A stretch of DNA of 64,000 bases from WLXB01 sp040221475 (GTDB lineage Bacteria > Pseudomonadota > Alphaproteobacteria > Rhodospirillales > Rhodospirillaceae). Below, in pieces: positions 58,824 through 64,000 of this stretch (positions are counted from its first letter, which is position 1; every line of letters starts with the position of its first letter). Position numbers and translations under genes: made by a program. The DNA lies in assembly GCA_040221475.1 (NCBI GenBank), contig JAVKEJ010000032.1, positions 682,001 through 746,000 of the forward strand, given 5' to 3'. The notes under the pieces are model-generated. The model was not told the DNA's origin. It worked only from the letters and a program-made list of their open reading frames with translations, and did not search any database.

Positions 58824-59179
58824 TGCCAGACGATTCCGTAAACTTGGAAAAGACGCCGTTGCGCTATAGCGTAAAAGGCAAGCGCATGAAGTTTTTCGAT
58901 GCCCAGGGCGTTGACGAATTGGTGTCCATCTGCATGGGCCTCGCCCAAGAGATGTGGGTGATCAAAGAACGCCAAGCCGCGTTGGAAGATTTGGCCGCTG
59001 AAAAAGGCGTTGTCTTACCTGATGACGTAGAAGGACATAAATTCTCGGCAGAGAAACGTGCTGCGTTAGATGGTGAAAAAGCAGAATTTATTGATCGCGT
59101 TTTCTTTACTCTGCGCGAAGAAGCGGAATCTTTAGCGGCACAGCCTGAAGAAGAACCCCCAGCACCCTCGCTGCCTTAG
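58823..59179 (+). CDS. Small acidic protein coupled to the methyltransferase
   Basis: ATG 58823 shares a base with the methyltransferase stop (TAATG) and opens 118 residues: MPDDSVNLEKTPLRYSVKGKRMKFFDAQGVDELVSICMGL. A helical middle (AQEMWVIKERQAALEDLAAEKG) and an acidic, Pro-rich tail (AAQPEEEPPAPSLP) follow. No catalytic motif is visible. Coupling suggests a partner subunit of the methyltransferase or a dimeric accessory protein. Not recognised. Confidence 0.85.
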   Translation: MPDDSVNLEKTPLRYSVKGKRMKFFDAQGVDELVSICMGLAQEMWVIKERQAALEDLAAEKGVVLPDDVEGHKFSAEKRAALDGEKAEFIDRVFFTLREEAESLAAQPEEEPPAPSLP

Positions 59180-59223
59180 ACGCATGAGTCACGGCGCGCC
59201 CTAACATCTGAACTGGAGCGCGT

Positions 59224-60618
59224 GTGACGGATATTTCTTCTGACAACACCTCTGACAAAAACACCGCGAATTCCCCACGGTACAAACTGTCCGTTCCGTT
59301 TCAACTGGGATTTGGGGCCGGCCAGATTGGCGGCTCAATCCTGGCCAATACACCCGCGCTGATCCTATTGTTCTTCATGACGGATGCTTTGGGGATCCCA
59401 CCAGCCCTAGCTGGTCTTGCCGTGTTCATCCCAAAGGTTTGGGTGATCGTTTTTGACCCGCTGATGGGACGTATTTCTGACCACACCCATAGCCGCTGGG
59501 GACGCCGCCGCCCCTACATTCTGGCCGGAGCGTTAGGCTGCGGTGCGGGATTTTATTTTCTGTTTGACGTGCCAGCCTTCGACACCACAACGGCGCGCTT
59601 TATTTATATGACCGTGATGTTCACACTGGTCTCAACAGCGTTCTCGGTTTTTTCCGTGCCCTATCTGGCAAAGGCTGGAGAACTGGCCCCCGACTATAAG
59701 GGCCGCACAACCATCATGGCCTACCGCATGGCCTTTCAATCCATCGGCATTTTGATCGGCATTGGCCTGATTCAATACCTGGTGGAGTGGGGCGGTGGCG
59801 GCCTGGCAGGCTACACTTTTATGGGCAGCGTTCTGAGCGTGATTTGTGTGATCACCATGCTTTCGCCTTTTGTTGCTTCGCGCAACATTGCGACTGAAAC
59901 AGTGACCACGCCGTCTGTTCCCCTGCGGGTTCAAATACAAACGGCGTGGGAAAACAAGCCCTATGTGTCGCTGGCCTCTGCTGTGACCCTGTATTGGGTG
60001 GCTGCAAGCTGTGTTTATGCCGGACTACCCTACATGTTCAGCTACATCGTGGCCGGGTCGGCGGGATTGTTTTTTGATCTGGCGCTGTACATGACCCTCG
60101 CCGCCTTTGTTGCGATTCCAGCATGGAGCTGGCTGGCAGGACGGATTGGTAAAAAGAAAACTTACATCGTCGCCACCTTTGCTTACTGCCTGACGGTTTT
60201 GTCCTGGCTGCCCGCGGCGCCCGACCAAGATCTGTTGATTATCGGGCGTGGCATTCTCGTGGGCCTGACCAACACCGGCATGCTGATGACCGCCGTTGCT
60301 ATGCTGCCCGACACCATTGAGTTTGATCAGCTGAAAAACGGTCTGCGCCGCGAGGGCGTGTTTTCCGGCATCTGGATGGCCATTGAAAAAGCGGGCAATG
60401 CCCTTGGGGCTTTGGTGTTTGGCGTGGTGCTGTCGATGATGGGCTTTGTGGAATCCACCGGTGGCGTAGCTGTCGAGCAGACGGACTCAGCCCTCAACGG
60501 AATTCTCGTTGCCTTCGCCATACTGCCCGTAGTGTTGATGCTGGCCGGCCTGCTGATATTAAGGCCATATCAACTGGATGAAGACACTTTGGTGCAGATG
60601 AAGAAGAGTCACATATAG
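59224..60618 (+). CDS. MFS transporter, GPH (sugar/cation symporter)-like
   Basis: A 464-residue inner-membrane protein with 12 predicted helices, starting at GTG 59224 with GGAG upstream. The family hallmark is the loop DPLMGRISDHTHSRWGRRRP after helix 2 (D-P-x-x-G-x-x-x-D-x-T-x-S-R-W-G-R-R-R-P), as in melibiose-type GPH symporters, with RGILVGLTNTGMLMTAVAMLPD near the C-terminal half. It would move a sugar-like or other polar solute with Na+ or H+. It lies 44 bases after the small protein, so it probably belongs to the same operon. Confidence 0.94.
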   Translation: MTDISSDNTSDKNTANSPRYKLSVPFQLGFGAGQIGGSILANTPALILLFFMTDALGIPPALAGLAVFIPKVWVIVFDPLMGRISDHTHSRWGRRRPYILAGALGCGAGFYFLFDVPAFDTTTARFIYMTVMFTLVSTAFSVFSVPYLAKAGELAPDYKGRTTIMAYRMAFQSIGILIGIGLIQYLVEWGGGGLAGYTFMGSVLSVICVITMLSPFVASRNIATETVTTPSVPLRVQIQTAWENKPYVSLASAVTLYWVAASCVYAGLPYMFSYIVAGSAGLFFDLALYMTLAAFVAIPAWSWLAGRIGKKKTYIVATFAYCLTVLSWLPAAPDQDLLIIGRGILVGLTNTGMLMTAVAMLPDTIEFDQLKNGLRREGVFSGIWMAIEKAGNALGALVFGVVLSMMGFVESTGGVAVEQTDSALNGILVAFAILPVVLMLAGLLILRPYQLDEDTLVQMKKSHI

Positions 60619-60649
60619 AAGGTCGGTCTACTCACTCAGGTTCACCGTT

Positions 60650-61174
60650 TTATTGTTCAGGTTCACCTGACCATTTTTCCGGTTTATCCGCCCGTGCGGG
60701 ATCCCATTCAATCAAATTGATCAACGCGCCATCGGGGTCTCTGAAAATCATTTCCCGCTGTTTAACGAAGCCGCCAACGCGCAAAGGGGCTGCCGGTCCG
60801 ACAATGGTGTGGCCACCGGCTTCAAGTTTGGCGGTCACAACATCCAGGTCATCGCAATAAAACACCATGCACATCTCACCGCGATTCATGCCGGTGCTTG
60901 GCCGCTGAACAGGGTCTGGCTGAGGATTGGTCAACTCGAACAGACCGACCATACCGTAGTCCGGCTGATCTTTGCGCTTGAGGATGATCACGCGGGTGGC
61001 CGTTGAGCGCGGCACGGCCATGACCTCCCACACATTGCCGTCGGTGATATCGCCTTCCAGAAAGACATCATCAAAACCAAGCACGTCTGTGTAAAAGGCG
61101 CGACTGACATCCAGGTCTGAGACCATCAAAGCGGTGCGGATCATGGGACTGAAGTTGGGGCTAAAATTAGGCAT
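60650..61174 (-). CDS. VOC/glyoxalase-family protein
   Basis: From ATG 61174 (GGAAG six bases upstream) 174 residues. Two beta-alpha-beta-beta-beta units of the vicinal-oxygen-chelate fold are visible: 'IRTALMVSDLDVSRAFYTDVLGFD' and 'MCMVFYCDDLDVVTAKLEAGGHTIVGPAAPLRVGGFVKQREMIFRDPDGALINLIEWDP', the second with the usual 'fRDPDG..i.l.E' metal-ligand end. It could be a dioxygenase, isomerase or resistance-type protein; the substrate is unknown. It is last of three genes with LLM and CitE-like, 16 bases after LLM. Confidence 0.92.
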   Translation of the reverse strand: MPNFSPNFSPMIRTALMVSDLDVSRAFYTDVLGFDDVFLEGDITDGNVWEVMAVPRSTATRVIILKRKDQPDYGMVGLFELTNPQPDPVQRPSTGMNRGEMCMVFYCDDLDVVTAKLEAGGHTIVGPAAPLRVGGFVKQREMIFRDPDGALINLIEWDPARADKPEKWSGEPEQ

Positions 61175-61190
61175 GTGGTTCTTCCGAAGT

Positions 61191-62207
61191 TTATGCGGCG
61201 GCACATTCGTTAAGCGCGAACGCAGCGGCAACCATTTCATAGGATTTCACCCGGGCGTCAAAATCATGGGTGATGGTGACAATCATCATTTCATCGACAC
61301 CGCAGGCGGCGGCTAAGTCTTCGAGACTCTTTTTGACAGCCTCCGGTGGACCGACCAGCCCCGTCTTGCTGGCCGACTCGGCCACGCGGCGCTCGCGATC
61401 TGTATACGGATAGGACTCCGCCTCTTCGGGCGTTGGGTACGGCCCCAGTGCGCCCTTGCTGAGTTGTAAACGCCACAGCTTGCGGCTTTGCGCCAAATAA
61501 TCGGCTTGCTCTTGGGTTTCCGCACAGACCACGCCCACACACATATTGGCTTTGGGCGCGGCCAGGGTTTCAGACGGTTGGAAGGTATCACGATACAGCT
61601 TCAGAATTTGCTCTGCACCCTCGGGGTGGATGAAATGAGCAAAGCAGTAAGGCAATCCAAATTTGGCGGCGATTTGAGCGCTTTCATCGGACGAACCTAA
61701 CACCCACATCTGAGGTGGCACCTCCGGCATCGGCATGATTTTGAGCGGTGCCAGGGCTTTGTTCGCGGGTTCTGTGCCCGTCAAGAACGCACGTAAATCC
61801 AAAATTTTAGTGGGGTAGTACTCGACCCCGATTTGCGATCCGTAGGCCATACCAAGGGTGGTCAGCTGGTCCCCTCCCGGGGCACGCCCCAAACCAACGT
61901 CGATCCTATCGGGATACATGGTGGCTAAAAGAGAGAACGTTTCTGCAACTTTGACCGGACTGTAATGGCTGAGCATCACGCCGCCGGAGCCGACACGTAT
62001 TTTAGACGTAGCCGCAGCAACACGCGTAATAAGAATCTCCGGCGCACAACCAGCAAGACCCGGCGTGCCATGGTGCTCGGCCAGCCAGTACCGTTGATAC
62101 CCAAAGGATTCCGTCGCGCGGGCCAGCTCGAGTGTTTCATCGATGGCTTCTAACGCGGTGCCGCCAGAACGGACGGGGGTTTGATCAAGGACGCCGAGGG
62201 TTAACAT
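61191..62207 (-). CDS. LLM-class flavin-dependent oxidoreductase
   Basis: A 338-residue bacterial-luciferase-like (TIM-barrel) flavoenzyme. It starts MLTLGVLDQTPVRSGGTALEAIDETLELARATESFGYQRYWLAEHHGTPGLAG, which is highly typical of the YhbW/'MsnO8' group. Also seen: IRVGSGGVMLSHYSPVKVAETF, DRIDVGLGRAPGGD and WVLGSSDESAQIAAKFGLPYCFAHF. It uses reduced FMN or F420 and often acts as a monooxygenase. The CitE-like gene stops 12 bases upstream, so the three minus-strand genes form one unit. Confidence 0.96.
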   Translation of the reverse strand: MLTLGVLDQTPVRSGGTALEAIDETLELARATESFGYQRYWLAEHHGTPGLAGCAPEILITRVAAATSKIRVGSGGVMLSHYSPVKVAETFSLLATMYPDRIDVGLGRAPGGDQLTTLGMAYGSQIGVEYYPTKILDLRAFLTGTEPANKALAPLKIMPMPEVPPQMWVLGSSDESAQIAAKFGLPYCFAHFIHPEGAEQILKLYRDTFQPSETLAAPKANMCVGVVCAETQEQADYLAQSRKLWRLQLSKGALGPYPTPEEAESYPYTDRERRVAESASKTGLVGPPEAVKKSLEDLAAACGVDEMMIVTITHDFDARVKSYEMVAAAFALNECAAA

Positions 62208-62219
62208 GGGTATCCAAAA

Positions 62220-63140
62220 TTAAGAGTATGATGATTCGAGAGCGTTAATCATATCAGCCTTCGCCAGTAATCGCTTCGCTTCTGCCACATGAAGCACTTC
62301 GACCAAGCGGCCATCCAGCGTGGTCACACCCGCGCCTTTAGCCTGCGCCGCTTCATGTGCGGCAATCAGACGATGGGCATGGGCAATCTCGTCTTCCGAG
62401 GGGGCGAAGGCGACATTGGCCCCGGCAATTTGCTTGGGGTGAATGAGTGTTTTGCCATCGAACCCGAGGTCCCGGCCCTGACGGCAGGCCATTTCAAAGC
62501 CAGCGTCATCTTGCAAATCAACATGGACCCCATCCAGAACAATCAAACCATTGGCACGCGCTGCCAAAATAACCAGCTGCAACGAGACCGACATGGGGCC
62601 GCGATCTGCGGGATGGGCGCATTGAAGATCTTTCGAGAGATCAGCGGTGCCGATGCACAGCCCGGCGAGCCGTTGCGACGATTGCGCGATCGCATCTGCG
62701 GACAAAATGCCGCGCGGGGTTTCCATCATCGCCCAAACAGGGAAATCAGCAGGCGCACCGGCGGCAGATAAAATGTTATCGATTTGGACCATGTCATCCA
62801 CAGTGGAGACTTTTGGTACGACAACGCCATCGGCCTTGGATTTTGCAACCGCTTTCAAATCATCCGCAACCCAGGCTGTATCTAACCCATTGACGCGAAT
62901 CAGCACTTCCCGCTGACCGTAAGCCCCAGAGTTTACGGCGGCGATGGCAGACTCTCGGGCGGACTCTTTCGCATCGGGGGCAACAGCGTCTTCAAGATCG
63001 AAAATCACCGTATCGGCGGCCAGGGTTTTCGCTTTCTCCAGCGCGCGCGGGTTTGACGCCGGCATATATAAAACGCTGCGGCGCGGCCGGTCACTTGGGC
63101 GACCACTGCGGTGACCATTCGGGCGATCAGGTGCGGACAT
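62220..63140 (-). CDS. CitE/HpcH-type CoA ester lyase
   Basis: A 306-residue TIM-barrel lyase of the CitE/malyl-CoA lyase family. After a basic, flexible N-terminus (PDRPNGHRSGRPSDRPRR) comes RSVLYMPASNPRALEKA, VIFDLEDAVAPDAKESAR (metal Asp/Glu), VPVWAMMETPRGILSADAIAQ (substrate and metal Glu), and the C-terminal DGKTLIHPKQIAGAN that is typical. It cleaves or forms a C-C bond in a hydroxyacyl-CoA. No CitF/CitD subunits are present, so it is not citrate lyase; L-malyl/beta-methylmalyl-CoA or thioesterase activity is possible. Confidence 0.95.
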   Translation of the reverse strand: MSAPDRPNGHRSGRPSDRPRRSVLYMPASNPRALEKAKTLAADTVIFDLEDAVAPDAKESARESAIAAVNSGAYGQREVLIRVNGLDTAWVADDLKAVAKSKADGVVVPKVSTVDDMVQIDNILSAAGAPADFPVWAMMETPRGILSADAIAQSSQRLAGLCIGTADLSKDLQCAHPADRGPMSVSLQLVILAARANGLIVLDGVHVDLQDDAGFEMACRQGRDLGFDGKTLIHPKQIAGANVAFAPSEDEIAHAHRLIAAHEAAQAKGAGVTTLDGRLVEVLHVAEAKRLLAKADMINALESSYS

Positions 63141-63338
63141 CTACAACCTCTCCAAGGGAACTGACATTGTTACGAGTGATGCCGGTATAGCGTTGGCGGT
63201 TACCACAAACAAGGCGGGGCAAAGGCCCGACGCACAACGAATCAATATGCACATTAATACGCACGGCAATACTAGTGACAATGCGCCTCTCGTACTAAGG
63301 TAAGTCACGTACGCTGCTTAGACAAAGAGTGTTCCCTC

Positions 63339-63998
63339 ATGAGTCTCCCTGACATCGGACCCGGCATTGGCAACCTGCGATTTCTGATCGTTGATGATCA
63401 ATCGCAAATACGGCTATTGGTCAGGACCATTCTCTTTTCATTGGGATGCCGAGATATCCTTGAAGCGGAACATGGCGGCGACGGGCTAGAACAGATCAAC
63501 ACCTCCAAACCCGATATTGTGATTACAGATTGGGCGATGGAACCGATCAGCGGCATTCAAATGGTGAAGACCCTGCGGCAGTCGGATATTACAGCTGTAA
63601 AGTATATGCCCGTCATTATGCTGACCGGATTTTCCGAGCGGAGACGCATCGTGTCGGCGCGTGATGCCGGTATTAACGAATACCTGCTGAAACCAGTCTC
63701 ACCGAAATCATTGTTCAGTCGTATTCAGGCCATCATTGAACAACCCCGAAGATTCGTCAAAACGACCTCCTACTTCGGCCCCGATCGGCGCCGCGGAAAA
63801 CAACAGTTTAATGGTCCTGATAAACGCGGCAGCGGCGAAGAGGGAGTACAAATGGACATGAACGTGCAGTTGTCACAGCAAGAAATTGAGGATGAGTACT
63901 TTATGCCGACAGAGTCAGGCTCTTTTGCATCTTCTGAGCAATACATCCCTCCTGGCATTCGACGCGCACAGGAACTCGCGAAGAAAAACCGGCGATAA
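63339..63998 (+). CDS. Response regulator with single receiver domain and GPDRRR motif
   Basis: A 219-residue complete gene. The receiver (about 13-130) keeps all key residues: acidic pair Asp19-Asp20 (LIVDDQSQIR), phosphoacceptor Asp64 (IVITDWAMEP), Thr96 and Lys118 (LLKPVS). After it comes FGPDRRRGKQQFNGPDKRG, the motif also present in the pseudo-receiver at 39.6-40.5 kb, then a disordered, acidic/Gln-rich segment and 'YIPPGIRRAQELAKKNRR'. No DNA-binding output domain is seen, so it acts by protein contact, for example on motility or chemotaxis targets. No histidine kinase is in the window. Confidence 0.93.
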   Translation: MSLPDIGPGIGNLRFLIVDDQSQIRLLVRTILFSLGCRDILEAEHGGDGLEQINTSKPDIVITDWAMEPISGIQMVKTLRQSDITAVKYMPVIMLTGFSERRRIVSARDAGINEYLLKPVSPKSLFSRIQAIIEQPRRFVKTTSYFGPDRRRGKQQFNGPDKRGSGEEGVQMDMNVQLSQQEIEDEYFMPTESGSFASSEQYIPPGIRRAQELAKKNRR

Positions 63999-64000
63999 AC

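Noticed and set aside
60636..60667. 11-bp direct repeat TCAGGTTCACC at the MFS/VOC junction
   Set aside because: Two copies only, one inside the VOC coding end; too short to distinguish from chance.
1..64000. CRISPR arrays, tRNA/rRNA genes, insertion sequences or prophage genes
   Set aside because: No regularly spaced direct repeats, cloverleaf-like segments, transposase motifs or phage structural genes were seen on either strand.

Overview
The window reads as a chromosomal segment of an alphaproteobacterium that is not a close relative of the standard models. The supporting signs are an Usg-family gene, a groESL operon with a sigma-32-type promoter of the alphaproteobacterial pattern and no CIRCE element, the clustered sdh / mdh-sucCD / sucAB-lpd genes of the TCA cycle, a TRAP transporter, a GroEL ending in a short GGM tail, a TonB-dependent receptor of the 'DEIVVTARKR' type and two receiver-like proteins carrying a GPDRRR motif. 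I see no tRNA, rRNA, insertion sequence, integrase, phage gene or CRISPR array. Codon and base use look uniform by eye.

Layout. 1-5.5 kb: end of an unrecognised gene, a TonB-dependent receptor, an FAD oxidoreductase and a methyltransferase. 5.6-11.5 kb: exported M1 metallopeptidase with a DUF6702-like partner, converging on groES-groEL; then usg and a DUF427 gene. 11.6-16.7 kb (minus strand): a tightly overlapped run of AI-2E/PerM-type permease, prolyl-tRNA deacylase-like protein, cupin and the three TRAP subunits. 16.8-20.9 kb: a duplicated alpha/beta-hydrolase lacking both nucleophile serines, divergent from mnmC. 21-24.6 kb: an unusual 448-bp intergenic region (a nested hairpin and two identical 17-bp inverted repeats) before a DUF6502-DUF5666 pair, converging on a beta-barrel gene. 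24.7-30 kb: two tandem peptide-type binding proteins without their permease, a GT2 glycosyltransferase and a class D beta-lactamase homologue.

30-54.9 kb is the central-metabolism backbone, all on the minus strand: sdhCDAB, mdh, sucCD, sucAB and lpd. It is broken into blocks by accessory genes. Between sucD and sucA lie two small exported proteins, a sulfotransferase, a pseudo-receiver, an AdoMet-decarboxylase-like gene overlapping a SET-domain gene, a GNAT, an MBL hydrolase and a DUF6524 membrane protein. Between sdhB and mdh lie a GNAT-histone deacetylase fusion, a P-loop protein, a double DUF1330 protein, a small lipoprotein, a DHH phosphoesterase and zapE.

55.1-60.6 kb holds three consecutive diverged copies of one exported protein family, followed by a SAM methyltransferase, a small protein that starts on the methyltransferase stop codon, and an MFS/GPH-type transporter. 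60.6-63.1 kb is a minus-strand set (CitE-type lyase, LLM flavin oxidoreductase, VOC protein). The window ends with a complete response regulator.

Best candidates for undescribed biology: the AdoMetDC-like/SET pair with its leader inverted repeat; the triple exported-paralogue cluster; the duplicated 17-bp operator before DUF6502; and the serine-less tandem hydrolase. All function calls come from reading motifs; no database search was run.
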